In this document: in pieces, positions 1 through 9,640 of the stretch | Layout of the letters: every line of letters begins with the position of its first letter | Numbering within the stretch: position 1 is the stretch's first letter | Assembly (NCBI RefSeq): GCF_014218805.1 | Contig: NZ_JACJUV010000001.1 | Coordinates: 2,492,501 to 2,556,500 of the forward strand | Reading direction: 5' to 3' | Origin: Teredinibacter franksiae | GTDB taxonomy: Bacteria > Pseudomonadota > Gammaproteobacteria > Pseudomonadales > Cellvibrionaceae | DNA: 64,000 bases | Translations under genes and position numbers: made by a program | Notes under the pieces: model-generated | Databases searched by the model: none | Told to the model about the DNA's origin: nothing | What the model saw: the letters and a program-made list of their open reading frames with translations, nothing else

Positions 1-1056
1 GAGGTTACCGGAACGGAGCGCACTTTCGATTTGGCAGAGCAGATAATTGTCGCTTTTAGTGAACCCTTTATTATTGAAAAAATTCGTATGAATTTCAGTG
101 TAAGTGTCGGCATGGTGATTGGCAAGCCTCACTATTCAGACTCCACCCAGCTGTTGAGAAACGCGAATATCGCCATGCAGCGTGCAAAAGATCGGGGCCG
201 CGGCGTTTATCAAATGTTTGACGAAGAAATTCTACAGCACACACTGGATGCCGTTGAACTGGAGAATGACTTAAAGCAAGCCCTAAGGCGTGGGCAGTTC
301 AGTGTTGTGTACCAGCCCATCGTGGTTGTTGCTACGGGAGAGTTGAGTGGCTTTGAAGTGCTCCTACGCTGGACACATCCAACCCAAGGCATGATCCCGC
401 CGGACAAATTTATTCCTATGGCGGAACAGTTAGGGTTGATTTTTGATATTGGTCTATGGGTGCTGGAAACGGCCTGTATGCAGTTACACCAATGGAAGCA
501 CGATTTAGATTTAATGCCGCTGCCAACAATAGCCGTTAATCTTTCCGCGGTACAGCTAGGGCAGGCCGATCTATTACAGCGTATTGATGCCGTTTTTGAG
601 CGAACGGGGGTAAACCCCAATAATATTAAGCTCGAAATTACAGAGTCGGCGCTGATGAAATTTACCGATACCGTTGACCAACTGTTGGATTCATTGCGCC
701 AGCGAAATATTGAGCTTGCGATTGACGATTTTGGTACAGGGTATTCGTCACTAAGCTACTTAGATAAATTACCGGTGCAGGTGCTAAAAATTGATCGAGC
801 ATTTGTTAATGCGCTTTACGATACAAATACGGACAATACGGGCGCACACGAAATAGTGCGCGCTACCATATCACTGGCTCATAACTTAAAAATGCGGGTG
901 GTTGCGGAAGGCATAGAAACCCAGCAGCAAATGGATGCACTGGAAAGCTATCGTTGTGACTATGCGCAGGGCTATATGATAGCTAAACCACTAGCGCCCG
1001 CATTAGCGACGGAGTACTTACGAAGTTCATCAATAATATCGCTTCCTCATCTTTAG
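1..1056 (+). CDS. GGDEF-EAL protein, 3' part (c-di-GMP phosphodiesterase)
   Basis: The reading frame is open from base 1, so the 5' end lies outside the window. What is present is the tail of a GGDEF domain (VSVGMVIG, then the conserved ANIAMQRAKDRGRG helix) followed by a complete EAL domain. The EAL signature reads FEVLLRW, that is EVL instead of EAL. The later metal and substrate motifs are intact: NLSA, EITES, DDFGTGYSSLSYL, KIDRAFV, VVAEGIET and YAQGY. Known family role: hydrolysis of cyclic di-GMP to pGpG. The Glu of the first motif is kept, so I infer an active phosphodiesterase. Whether the GGDEF half is catalytic cannot be judged because its signature is missing here. Confidence 0.9.
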   Translation, partial: EVTGTERTFDLAEQIIVAFSEPFIIEKIRMNFSVSVGMVIGKPHYSDSTQLLRNANIAMQRAKDRGRGVYQMFDEEILQHTLDAVELENDLKQALRRGQFSVVYQPIVVVATGELSGFEVLLRWTHPTQGMIPPDKFIPMAEQLGLIFDIGLWVLETACMQLHQWKHDLDLMPLPTIAVNLSAVQLGQADLLQRIDAVFERTGVNPNNIKLEITESALMKFTDTVDQLLDSLRQRNIELAIDDFGTGYSSLSYLDKLPVQVLKIDRAFVNALYDTNTDNTGAHEIVRATISLAHNLKMRVVAEGIETQQQMDALESYRCDYAQGYMIAKPLAPALATEYLRSSSIISLPHL

Positions 1057-1352
1057 GGAGCTTATTTAATTTTTTTTCCTCTGGTTTGTGTGCGGTACGT
1101 TCGTGTGGAGAGTCTGAGGGCATTTGGTGCTCTGCGGACAAGTTTTAACGCCGACCGTAGCCTCCACACAAAGCGCCGAAGAAAAACCCTAATAGGCGTG
1201 GGCCTACAAGTAAAAACAACCAGCTTTGCGGTGCCTTTTCGTAAAAGTCTAAATTCCTTATTGGCAGTGTCAGCTTTCATGGAAGTTGTCAATTTGAACA
1301 GGGCAATGTTGTAATACTATCCGAAGTTATTCGATTACGCGAGAAATCTAAT
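1057..1352. other. intergenic region, no gene recognised
   Basis: Both strands are open for about 75 codons here, but neither translation resembles a protein family or has a good ribosome binding site. GTGTGGAG (about 1107) is mirrored by CTCCACAC (about 1164), an 8-bp inverted repeat enclosing about 50 bases. No attC-like ends accompany it. I treat this as non-coding. Confidence 0.4.
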
Positions 1353-2126
1353 ATGCGCAGACTGGTTTTGGCAAATCTAATGGTTTTTTTGTCTGCATGT
1401 GGTGCGAGTCAGGTTAAGCAATCCGTGGGGCATAGTGCTGAATTTCAGTATCCGGAAGAAACGGAAAATTTTATAGCCAAAGAGCTTCATGTATATGATG
1501 ACCCTTTGTATGGGGCTTCCTTAGCGTGGTTAGATAAGGCCTATCGGTACGATGTTATCACTCTTTATGTGTACCCTATTCTTGATACGGAGTGGGAGAA
1601 TAAGTTGTCGGTAATCGCCGATGAAATGAATCACGTGTTGGAGGAAGTCAAGTACGGTGTGGAGGCAGGCCACTACAAAGAAGTGTCAGAGGCAATAACG
1701 GTAGGTTTTGAGTTTGAGCACAATGACGTACTTTACGCGGGTATCCGCAGTACCTTCGAGGTGCGTGCAAAAAATGATGTGCTATACGATTCTAATGCTT
1801 ACCTATTTATAGCCGAAGACAAATTTGTGAAATTTAGAACAAGTTTCGATTCGCATATAACCCCAGATTGGAATGGCGACAACGTTGTAAAAGAGATTCT
1901 GCCGAATATTCAAGTTGAACCTGAATCGCCCTATATGAAAAGCTTACGTGATAACCAAAGAGCGGCTGATGAAGCACAAATGGAAGACATAGTAAGGCAG
2001 CTATTGGAGGCTGCTGTAAATGACAATGGCAATGGCAATGGCAATGGCAATGGCAATGGCAATGGCAATGGCAATGGCAATGGCAATGGCAATGGCAATG
2101 GCAATAAAACTCTTACTACTCAATGA
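1353..2126 (+). CDS. putative lipoprotein with C-terminal Asn-Gly repeat
   Basis: 257 residues. The N-terminus MRRLVLANLMVFLSAC is a lipoprotein signal with lipobox LSAC, so Cys16 would be lipidated. The middle (residues 30-200) is an alpha/beta-looking globular region that I do not recognise. Residues 226 onward are an uninterrupted Gly-Asn repeat encoded by 13 tandem GGCAAT units, followed by a seven-residue tail. The repeat unit is six bases, so copy-number changes keep the frame. The gene stands alone between the EAL gene and the convergent porin gene. Function unknown. Confidence 0.7.
   Translation: MRRLVLANLMVFLSACGASQVKQSVGHSAEFQYPEETENFIAKELHVYDDPLYGASLAWLDKAYRYDVITLYVYPILDTEWENKLSVIADEMNHVLEEVKYGVEAGHYKEVSEAITVGFEFEHNDVLYAGIRSTFEVRAKNDVLYDSNAYLFIAEDKFVKFRTSFDSHITPDWNGDNVVKEILPNIQVEPESPYMKSLRDNQRAADEAQMEDIVRQLLEAAVNDNGNGNGNGNGNGNGNGNGNGNGNGNGNKTLTTQ
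2028..2105 (+). repeat. hexanucleotide microsatellite (GGCAAT)13
   Basis: Thirteen perfect head-to-tail copies of GGCAAT, encoding (Gly-Asn)13 near the C-terminus of the lipoprotein at 1353-2126. Perfect identity between units suggests recent or ongoing slippage. Confidence 0.95.
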
Positions 2127-2212
2127 CATAAAGAGAGTGCGAATTAAAGAAGCGAACTTGAAATTTAAAGTCTTGCAGATGGTAAGGTAAAGTTTTGTCC
2201 ATGTTGAAGGAA

Positions 2213-2235
2213 AACCGCTGAAATTTTCAGCGGTT
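2213..2235 (-). terminator. hairpin after the porin gene
   Basis: AACCGCTGAAA is mirrored by TTTCAGCGGTT. On the minus strand the stem is followed by a short T-rich stretch (TTTTCC), which suits a terminator for the porin gene ending at 2245. It may also serve the convergent lipoprotein gene. Confidence 0.6.
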
Positions 2236-2244
2236 CTGTGGTTA

Positions 2245-3411
2245 TTAGAATGCCAGCTTAGCCATAAATTGGAAGCGGTTCATGCTGCCGTCGGCCCCTG
2301 ACGCTAATTCACGGTTGGCCAGTGTGTATTCACCGCCAAGGGAAAGGCTTTTCACCGGGCTATAGAGTAGGTTAACGCGTAAACTATCGGTCATATCGGT
2401 AACAGCGGTTCCGGTTAAATCGGTATCGTTGTCAATACTGATTGTGGAATAGCTGATATTCGAACGCCACTCGCTGTTCCACAGGTGTCGATATGCCGCA
2501 TAGAATGCGGTGGAATTAATAGCTTCAAGGTCACCATTGTCATCCATTACCGCACCGTTGGCTACGTTCAAACCAATATAGCGGCCCATCCCGGAACCCG
2601 TATTAACACCAAAACGAATATCGTCTTCGCCAATTTTCCATTTTCCGCTCAGGCTAAAACCGATGGAGGACGTGGAGCTGTCGGTGACCGTATCGTTATA
2701 GGCCAACTGTCGCGCAAGAACTGCCGCACTGAGTGACAGTTCGCCCGCAGAGTGATTATAGCGGCCGACAAAGTCGGGCAGAGGGTTCTGGTCTGTTACA
2801 ATACGACCGCCTCCTTCAAAGGGTGTTACGGTAGTTTCTGGGTTTTCGACGGCAAACTGAAAGTTGCCAGTGGTGTAACGAACCTGGGCTTGGCGGACAA
2901 AAATACCGAAGTCGGTATTACCGATGAAGTCCACGGTTTCCGGTAGAGCGCCAACATTCTGGAAGGTGGACCACGTCTGCCCGAATAACCACTTATCGTA
3001 GGATAAAAAAGCGTGACGTAAACGGGGGCTATAAGAATTAGATACGCGCTCGTTGCCATTGGGTGTGGCCTGAAAATCCAGTTCAATAAAAGTTTTCAGT
3101 GTATGTTCGCCAATGGTAGTGGTGGTGCCAAGGTTAAAGCGTGTTTGTTTCGCGTGCATGTCCATGGTGTTGTTGGCACTTTCACCGCCAACCGGGGTGA
3201 GCGACGGCACATAAAAATCACGACCTAAATTACCTGCACCCAGCGAACCGTCACTGTAATTACTCATAATGGCGTCGAGCTTAACGTAGCCGCCCACTTT
3301 AACAGTGGTGTCGCCTACTTTACCCAGTTCAATGGCGTGTGTGAAAGAAGCAGGTACATAAGCCGTTGTGGCCAGACAGGCTGCCAGTGCCGTCTTTTGA
3401 AATGATTTCAT
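2245..3411 (-). CDS. DcaP-like outer membrane porin
   Basis: 388 residues, with a Sec signal peptide (MKSFQKTALAACLATTAYVP...THA) and ending in the aromatic MAKLAF typical of outer-membrane beta-barrels. The mature start (VGGYVKLDAIMSNYSDGS), the conserved RDFYVPSLTPVGG stretch, and the region KQTRFNLGTTT...FIELDF...LRHAFLSYDKWLFGQTWSTFQN are characteristic of the DcaP-like trimeric porin family. Family members take up small, often anionic, organic solutes. A good ribosome binding site (GAGGG) lies 9 bases before the ATG. The gene is divergent from the response regulator at 3717 and close to the acetate transport genes, so an organic-acid substrate is plausible but only inferred. Confidence 0.85.
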   Translation of the reverse strand: MKSFQKTALAACLATTAYVPASFTHAIELGKVGDTTVKVGGYVKLDAIMSNYSDGSLGAGNLGRDFYVPSLTPVGGESANNTMDMHAKQTRFNLGTTTTIGEHTLKTFIELDFQATPNGNERVSNSYSPRLRHAFLSYDKWLFGQTWSTFQNVGALPETVDFIGNTDFGIFVRQAQVRYTTGNFQFAVENPETTVTPFEGGGRIVTDQNPLPDFVGRYNHSAGELSLSAAVLARQLAYNDTVTDSSTSSIGFSLSGKWKIGEDDIRFGVNTGSGMGRYIGLNVANGAVMDDNGDLEAINSTAFYAAYRHLWNSEWRSNISYSTISIDNDTDLTGTAVTDMTDSLRVNLLYSPVKSLSLGGEYTLANRELASGADGSMNRFQFMAKLAF

Positions 3412-3716
3412 TGATCAACCCTCAAATTATTTTTAGAAGTTGTTGCTGGGTGCTACTAGGCAAAAGATCAACTTATTTAGTTAACGAAACAATTAGCTTT
3501 TAGTCTATGTTCTACTAAAGTCGAATATGCTAGGAGAGAGCTCCGGCTATGTAATAGCTAAGGGCTATTAATATAGTGAGAATAATTCCTAATATTATTG
3601 GCATAGCTCTGTATGCCTTAGTCTAATTGTTTTTTTTTGGACAACCGGTTACATTTCCTATACTTATGGGAATGGTAATAAAGATACCCAGCTGGATACG
3701 GAGATGAATTTTATTT
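3412..3716. promoter_or_regulatory. divergent promoter region, porin / response regulator
   Basis: A 305-base AT-rich spacer between the divergent starts of the porin gene and the CrbR-like regulator gene. It must contain promoters for both. I see no unambiguous -35/-10 pair or operator by eye. No small gene was found. Confidence 0.4.
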
Positions 3717-4343
3717 ATGTACCATTTTCATGTGGCAGATGATCATCCGCTTTTTCGCAACGCAATATTAGGCGTTATTCAACGCCATTACCCCGATGCA
3801 GTTGTTAGTCAGTCGACGAACTTGGATACCACCATTCAAGAGCTGGAAAACAATGACGATATTGATTTATTGTTATTGGATTTGCACATGCCGGGGAGCA
3901 CAGATCTTTTTGGCTTGATCATGGTGCGTGAAAAATTTCCTTCTACTCCGGTTGCAATTATTTCTGCCGTAGAAGAATCTGGCACTATTAGCCGTGCAAT
4001 GGGTCACGGTGCCTGTGGATATATTCCAAAATCCTGTTCGCCGCAGGATATTCAGGCGGCGATTAAGGCCATTCTTAATGGAGACCGCTGGATACGTGAA
4101 GATTTTCGTACCAGTCTCACCCCTGTGGGTAGCGAAGAAAAAGACCTAGCCGCCAAAATTGCCACACTGACGCCTCAGCAATATCGTGTGCTCAGCTATA
4201 TGAGAGAAGGTTGGCTTAACAAACAAATTGGCTATGAAATGGGTGTAACGGAAGCAACCATTAAGGCACATATTACCGCGATATTTCGCAAGCTGGGTAT
4301 TACCAACCGTACTCAGGCGGTAATAATGATGAAGGATTTTTAA
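3717..4343 (+). CDS. crbR: LuxR/NarL-family response regulator, CrbR-like
   Basis: 208 residues. The N-terminal receiver domain (1-120) has the acidic pair ADDH and the phospho-acceptor Asp in LLLLDLHMPG, with the conserved Lys in YIPKS. The C-terminal LuxR HTH (about 145-205) has LTPQQYRVLSYMREGWLNKQI and ATIKAHITAIFRKLGI. In Pseudomonas and Vibrio, CrbR partners a symporter-kinase fusion (CrbS) to activate acs and actP. Here the matching kinase is at 5632-9132 and actP at 9641, which is why I propose CrbR; the name is an inference from context. The SD (GGAG) lies about 13 bases before this ATG, somewhat far, so the start is not certain. Confidence 0.8.
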   Translation: MYHFHVADDHPLFRNAILGVIQRHYPDAVVSQSTNLDTTIQELENNDDIDLLLLDLHMPGSTDLFGLIMVREKFPSTPVAIISAVEESGTISRAMGHGACGYIPKSCSPQDIQAAIKAILNGDRWIREDFRTSLTPVGSEEKDLAAKIATLTPQQYRVLSYMREGWLNKQIGYEMGVTEATIKAHITAIFRKLGITNRTQAVIMMKDF

Positions 4344-4524
4344 TATTTATGGCGCTAAATACTGGCGCCAGTACTAGGGCCATTACTAGTTCTACGCTGT
4401 ATTAAATTGAATGGATCAACTTTGTTAACCTTTAAGATCTAAAGATTAGATCTATTCAAGTTTTTGTCATCCCTTCAGCCATTAGGCTCGTAAATCGCTT
4501 CACAACTCACACGAGGACGAAGCG

Positions 4525-5499
4525 ATGAACAACTCACTTAAATTATTCTCAGCACTTACATTAACCTTTGGTTTAGCGGCCTGTGGCGGCGATGATAATG
4601 GTGGTATTAATTTACCTATTGCCATGCCGACAGCAGAACCCACCACGATCGTCGATGTGGCGGTTGCCAACGGTAGCTTTACTAAACTTGTGGAGGCCTT
4701 ACAGGCAACAGGCCTGAATGAAGTGCTCGATGACGCCGATCGAGATTTTACCGTGTTTGCCCCTACAGATGCGGCTTTTGAGCTGCTTGGTACAGACACT
4801 TTTAGTGCACTGCTAGCCGACACTGACACGCTTTCCGATATTTTGTTGTATCACGTAATAGCCGATGCCGAGGTGGACTCAACCGGTGCTATTGCAGCGG
4901 CAGGCACCACGGTGGGTATGGCAAATGAAGACGCTATTGGCTTGTCACTAAGCGGCGAATCCCTGTTAGTGAATACGGCAATGGTAACAATGGTGGATGT
5001 TGAGGCCGACAACGGTATTATCCACGTGATAGACGCGGTGCTAATACCTCCAGCTGATATGGGCGAGCCTACCCATAATATTGTTGAAACAGCAGTAGCT
5101 GCAGGTAGCTTCACTACGCTGGTAACATTGCTACAGGCTGCAGGTTTGGACAGTACGCTGGCGGACGAAACGACAACCTTCACCGTATTTGCGCCTACCG
5201 ATGCTGCCTTTGCGGTACTGGGTGATGCCAATATTGCCGCTCTGGTTGGTGATACCGATGCGCTTACCGAGGTGCTTTTACAGCACGTGGTAACTGGTGC
5301 GGCCATTGACTCCGTTACCGCCTATTCAGCCAACGGTACTTCGGTTGAGACCGCTAGCGGTGCGATGATAGACGTAATGATTGATGGGGCTAGCCTGACG
5401 ATTGGCGGTGCTACAGTAACAACCGCCGATATCTATACCACCAACGGCGTCATTCATGTGATTGATGCTGTAATTTTGGGTGATGTGGCCTTGCCGTAA
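4525..5499 (+). CDS. lipoprotein with two FAS1 (fasciclin) domains
   Basis: 324 residues. Lipoprotein signal MNNSLKLFSALTLTFGLAAC, followed by GGDDNGG. Two tandem FAS1 domains (about 42-175 and 190-322) each carry the H1 motif (FTVFAPTDAAF) and the H2-like end (NGIIHVIDAVL, NGVIHVIDAVI). FAS1 domains are adhesion or matrix-binding modules at the cell surface. Strong SD (GAGGA) before the ATG. It lies between the CrbR-like regulator and the CrbS-like kinase but has no known link to acetate metabolism. Confidence 0.88.
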   Translation: MNNSLKLFSALTLTFGLAACGGDDNGGINLPIAMPTAEPTTIVDVAVANGSFTKLVEALQATGLNEVLDDADRDFTVFAPTDAAFELLGTDTFSALLADTDTLSDILLYHVIADAEVDSTGAIAAAGTTVGMANEDAIGLSLSGESLLVNTAMVTMVDVEADNGIIHVIDAVLIPPADMGEPTHNIVETAVAAGSFTTLVTLLQAAGLDSTLADETTTFTVFAPTDAAFAVLGDANIAALVGDTDALTEVLLQHVVTGAAIDSVTAYSANGTSVETASGAMIDVMIDGASLTIGGATVTTADIYTTNGVIHVIDAVILGDVALP

Positions 5500-5528
5500 T
5501 TGCACCGCTTCGATTGCGCAATTTTTCT

Positions 5529-5558
5529 TAAGGCTCCCATGTTGGTGTGGGAGCCTTA
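5529..5558. terminator. hairpin between convergent genes
   Basis: TAAGGCTCCCA is mirrored by TGGGAGCCTTA with an 8-base loop. It sits between the FAS1 gene and the convergent kinase gene. Neither side has a clear T-run directly after the stem, so it is a terminator-like hairpin rather than a textbook one. Confidence 0.5.
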
Positions 5559-5631
5559 GGTAATGACAGAACTCGGCGTTTGAACGCTAGCGCAGTGCCT
5601 AGGTTGTTGGTGGTGCCGAAAAAGACATATC

Positions 5632-8600
5632 CTAATTTTTCCTCTGCATATACCTTTCCAGCAAAGCTCTCAGCTTATTGGGCTTAATGGGCTTACGCAA
5701 AAAATCGTAACCGTAGTCTTCCACACCCTGAGCCATTTTTTCATCGGGAGCGGCAGAAACTACGCAAACGGGTAGCTGCCCCCATTGCAGGCAGAGCTGG
5801 TGTGCAAGTTCTACCCCGTTCAAGCCATCTCTTAACTGGTAATCCATTAAAATAACATCGGGTTTTTCCAGTTCGCTCTTATAGCTTTGTGGACTTTTTT
5901 CGCCGGTATCATCGGTAATAACGCAGCCCCAATTTTCCATAAGCGTGCGTAGCGCACGAAGGTTATTCTCGTCGTCGTCCACGTAAAAAATATTTAGGCC
6001 TTCGAGCCCGGCGGTGATGTTGGCAATAAAGGGCTCGCTAGCGGACTCCTCACCTTTTTCTCGCATGGGCACCATAATCGAAAAGTGGCTACCTTGGTGC
6101 AGTTCTGATTTTACTTTGAGCGGGTGATTGAGTAATTGAGCAAAGCGCTGAGCAATACCTAACCCAAGCCCCGCGCCTTCGGTTTGGGTGTTAATACGAT
6201 AAAAATCATCGAAAATACGCTGCCGATGTGTTCTGGATATACCCGGTCCGGAATCGTAAACGCTTAGTTCAATGGCATTGCCCCGGCGTTTACAGCCAAG
6301 CAATATCTTTCCTTCGCGGGTATATTTTACGGCATTGGCGAGAAAGTTTTGCATTATACGCCGTAGGTACTTTGGGTCAGATTCAGTCCATAAATCAGTT
6401 TCCTGCCAGCGAAATTTTACGCCTTCGGGGGTTTGCACTCGAAAGTCATTCGCCAGTGGATTGAGAATATCTTTCAATGCAAAGGATCGAACCTGGGGTT
6501 TTAACGCGCCGGTATCTAGGCGTGAAATTTCAAGTAAGTTAGAAATAATTACTTCGGCGGAATCAATAGCGTTATGCAGGTGCTGTAGGTTTTCTCGTAG
6601 ATCTTCATCGACACCGGAGCGTTCAAGCAATGCCGATGCATAAAGATTTGCCGCATTCAGTGGTTGTAGAATGTCGTGACTGGCAATAGCGAGAAACTGG
6701 GTTTTATTCGCGCTTGCGGATTCGGCGACCGATTTTACTTCAATTAATTCACCTTCGGTTTTTTCGCGTTTGTGAATTTCATCGCGTAGCGACTGATTTA
6801 TTTTTTCGATTTGCTCAGTGCGCTCGTGTACGCGTTGCTCAAGATTGAGGTTGGCTTTTTCCAGTTCGTTCTGGGCATCAATAAATTCGCTGATGTCATC
6901 GTAAGTAGTAACGTATCCGCCCTTGGGCAGTGGGCGGCCCTTAATTTCGATTACACCTTGGTTGTGATTACGTACCACCCTATAGGCTTTGCCCGCCATT
7001 AAATGATGCAGTCGAGTTTGTACGTGCTGTTCTGCGGAGCCTGAGCCAAGCATGCCGCGCTCGGCATTAAAGCGTACCAGCTCGGCTACGGGTTTGCCCA
7101 CGCGTAACATGCCTGCGGGATAATTAAACATTTGCTCGTAGCGGCGATTCCACGCGACCATTTTTAGGTCGGCATTCACCACACTAATAGCGGAAGAGAT
7201 ACTTTCAAAAGATGCAAATAGCATGTCCTGATTAAATTGCAGCGTGCGCGTGGTTTCTTCAAAAATATTCACCACATCAGCAACACCCAAGCTTTCGCCA
7301 CTGCTCAGGCTAACCAACATTGCACGTGTTGAGGCGACACCAATAACACCGGCCAGGGCCTGCTCGGCATGGCCTAGTAGCTCACTACTAACGAAGGCAC
7401 TCTTATCGTCGGTTGTTATGTCTGTGGGGTTAGGTGAATCGTTTGCAAGTAAACGTGCGCTAGCCGATTCACCCAAAAATTGGTGCAGCAAGGCCGATAG
7501 GTCGTCATGATTTACTTTAAGGTTGTGAACAGCGCTATCTTGACGCACACGTTCACGATGGATAAACGCACCGGCCTGTATCCGGTCGGCCAAACGGACT
7601 TTATCGAGCCGTGAAAAGCCAATCAGTGCGACGCAATTGGTGAGAATACTCAGTACTACCCCTTGGGTATAATCGTCGCTATAGGAAACCCCAAATAAAT
7701 GCTGTGGGCTTAAAAATTCATAGCCAAATAAACCTTCCACCACAATGCTGGAAGAAATAAAACCGGCGTTGGCTAATAGCGGCAGCATCAGTGTGTAAAA
7801 CCAAATAAGTGTGCCTGCCCCGAGGCCGGCAAAAACCCCAATAGCGTTTGTTCTTTGCCAATAGAGCCCGGCGATCATCGCCGGAGCCAACTGTACAACT
7901 AACGCGAAAGCAATGAGCCCTATCTCTGTAAGCGCCACATTTTCGGCGAGGCTGTGTTGGTACAACCAAGCCAAACCTATAACCGCCGTGGCAGTTAAGC
8001 GCCGTGTCATTTTGAGCGACGTTGAATAGTCGGGTACGGGGCCCTGTTCATTTTTTCGTGCGCGGATCAGCAACGGAAGAATGACATCATTGCTGAGCAT
8101 TTGGCTAAGGGTAAGCGTGGCGACAATAATCATCGCCGTGGCGGCCGAAAAACCACCGATAAAACCCAGTAGGGCCAAGGTTTTGGAGTTGTGATTTAAC
8201 GGTAGTGCGAGTACATAGGTATCGCTGTTAACGTTGGTGTTTGCCAGTACTTGGTTGCCAACCCAGGCGATGATAAAAACCGCGACGGCGATGGCCAGCA
8301 TATAGAGAGCAAAGCCATTGCGCGCAAAGCGCAGATGGCGCTCGCTTAGGCATTCAACAAACGTCACCTGAAACATGCGCGGCAAACACAGAATGGAGCA
8401 GGCGGACACCAATGTCATTACCCAAAACGAGGGCGTAAGTGTAGATTCCGAGAAAGCGACATTTGCACTATTGCTAAGCTGGCTGGGGTCGAAACCCTGT
8501 GAAAGAAACAAAGCAAAGATAGCAATGGCCACCAGTGCCAGTAACTTAACAATGGATTCAAAAGCAATGGCGACCATAATGCCGGAATGATAACTGGACA

Positions 8601-9132
8601 CATCGAGGCGGTTAGCACCAAACACCAGTGTAAACAAAATCATAACGGCCGCGATCGCTAGAGTGATGTCTTCACTGGCGAAGGCAAAGGTATTGACACT
8701 AACCAAAATGGCGTCTGTTACCGCTTTTAGCTGGAGTGCGATGTAAGGCACCGTGGCCACGAGCACTAGCAGTGTTACCACCACCGCCATCGACTGGCGT
8801 TTACCGTAACGAGAGGAAAGAAAATCGGCTATGGAGTGAATATGTTGCTGGCGGCAAATACTGGCAATGCGCTGCAGCAATGGATAACCCAAGGTAAAGA
8901 GTAAAATAGGCCCGAGTAATATAGGCAGGTAATACCAACCACTGGATGCTGCTGTTCCCACCAGCCCATAAAATGTCCAGGACGTGCAATACACACCAAG
9001 CGCCAGCGTATAAACCAATGGATGTTTGGCCCAGCTGCTTTGGCTGTAGCGACGTTTGTCGGCAAGCCGTGCAATCCAGAACAGCACCGCTAGATATACG
9101 GTTAGAGCGATTATCAATACGAGTGGAGACAC
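5632..9132 (-). CDS. crbS: SLC5-like symporter / hybrid sensor histidine kinase, CrbS-like
   Basis: 1166 residues. Residues 1-500 are a sodium:solute symporter (SSS/SLC5) membrane region with about 13 hydrophobic segments. A PAS-like region follows (about 640-760), then a coiled coil, HisKA with phospho-acceptor His near 819 (ASHDILQPLN), and HATPase (NFLANAVKYT, YDSGPGISR, GAGLGLGIAQ). The C-terminal receiver (about 1045-1160) has the acceptor Asp in ILMDYQLRDG. This is the architecture of CrbS, which senses or transports acetate-type compounds and controls acetate scavenging. The cognate regulator is probably the gene at 3717. It is divergent from the DUF4212-actP pair, which is its likely target. 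Confidence 0.88.
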   Translation of the reverse strand: MSPLVLIIALTVYLAVLFWIARLADKRRYSQSSWAKHPLVYTLALGVYCTSWTFYGLVGTAASSGWYYLPILLGPILLFTLGYPLLQRIASICRQQHIHSIADFLSSRYGKRQSMAVVVTLLVLVATVPYIALQLKAVTDAILVSVNTFAFASEDITLAIAAVMILFTLVFGANRLDVSSYHSGIMVAIAFESIVKLLALVAIAIFALFLSQGFDPSQLSNSANVAFSESTLTPSFWVMTLVSACSILCLPRMFQVTFVECLSERHLRFARNGFALYMLAIAVAVFIIAWVGNQVLANTNVNSDTYVLALPLNHNSKTLALLGFIGGFSAATAMIIVATLTLSQMLSNDVILPLLIRARKNEQGPVPDYSTSLKMTRRLTATAVIGLAWLYQHSLAENVALTEIGLIAFALVVQLAPAMIAGLYWQRTNAIGVFAGLGAGTLIWFYTLMLPLLANAGFISSSIVVEGLFGYEFLSPQHLFGVSYSDDYTQGVVLSILTNCVALIGFSRLDKVRLADRIQAGAFIHRERVRQDSAVHNLKVNHDDLSALLHQFLGESASARLLANDSPNPTDITTDDKSAFVSSELLGHAEQALAGVIGVASTRAMLVSLSSGESLGVADVVNIFEETTRTLQFNQDMLFASFESISSAISVVNADLKMVAWNRRYEQMFNYPAGMLRVGKPVAELVRFNAERGMLGSGSAEQHVQTRLHHLMAGKAYRVVRNHNQGVIEIKGRPLPKGGYVTTYDDISEFIDAQNELEKANLNLEQRVHERTEQIEKINQSLRDEIHKREKTEGELIEVKSVAESASANKTQFLAIASHDILQPLNAANLYASALLERSGVDEDLRENLQHLHNAIDSAEVIISNLLEISRLDTGALKPQVRSFALKDILNPLANDFRVQTPEGVKFRWQETDLWTESDPKYLRRIMQNFLANAVKYTREGKILLGCKRRGNAIELSVYDSGPGISRTHRQRIFDDFYRINTQTEGAGLGLGIAQRFAQLLNHPLKVKSELHQGSHFSIMVPMREKGEESASEPFIANITAGLEGLNIFYVDDDENNLRALRTLMENWGCVITDDTGEKSPQSYKSELEKPDVILMDYQLRDGLNGVELAHQLCLQWGQLPVCVVSAAPDEKMAQGVEDYGYDFLRKPIKPNKLRALLERYMQRKN

Positions 9133-9366
9133 GTTTCTATTCTTATACTGGTTAACAGGTTAATGCCTGTGGAGCGTCTACTGAGGGCGTGCTCCACGCC
9201 AGCCCCAGTCTAGCGTTTATCCCCCCTGCTTAACCAGCGCTTAGACTAAAGTCGCACTGCCCTGTTGAAAAAGTCCTGTTACTCTCTTTTTTGTCAGGGA
9301 AACCCTGTGTGCTGGCGGAATACACTTTGTTAGCATGGCAGCGTTCCAACCATACCGGAGGACAAA

Positions 9367-9630
9367 ATGGCAGAGAATAATTCAGAAAAAATGAAAGCCT
9401 ACTGGCGAGCCAATTTAAAGTTAATGGCGATATTGCTGGTGATATGGTTCGCAATTTCCTACCTCGCAGGCATTGTATTTGTAGATGCACTCAATGCAGT
9501 TCGCATAGGTGGGTACAAGTTGGGCTTTTGGTTTGCCCAACAGGGTTCGATGTATGGTTTTGTGGCCATCGTTTTCTTCTATTCACATCGCATGGCGAAA
9601 CTCGATCGCGAATATGGCGTAAACGACTAA
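9367..9630 (+). CDS. DUF4212 small subunit of sodium:solute symporter
   Basis: 87 residues with two hydrophobic segments (about 16-38 and 53-75). The sequence YWRANLKLMAILLVIWF...GFWFAQQGSMYGFVAIVFFY is typical of DUF4212 proteins, which are encoded directly upstream of ActP-type symporters and thought to be their small subunit. SD GGAGG 5 bases before the ATG. It ends 10 bases before actP, so the two are surely co-transcribed. Confidence 0.92.
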   Translation: MAENNSEKMKAYWRANLKLMAILLVIWFAISYLAGIVFVDALNAVRIGGYKLGFWFAQQGSMYGFVAIVFFYSHRMAKLDREYGVND

Positions 9631-9640
9631 GGGCAAAATC

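Noticed and set aside
1090..1314. 74-codon plus-strand frame and a 76-codon minus-strand one
   Set aside because: Overlapping shadows with no ribosome binding site; neither resembles a known protein.
9290..9340. Possible sigma-54 promoter upstream of the DUF4212-actP genes
   Set aside because: CTGGCGGAATACACTTTGT has the GG but not a proper GC element at the right spacing.
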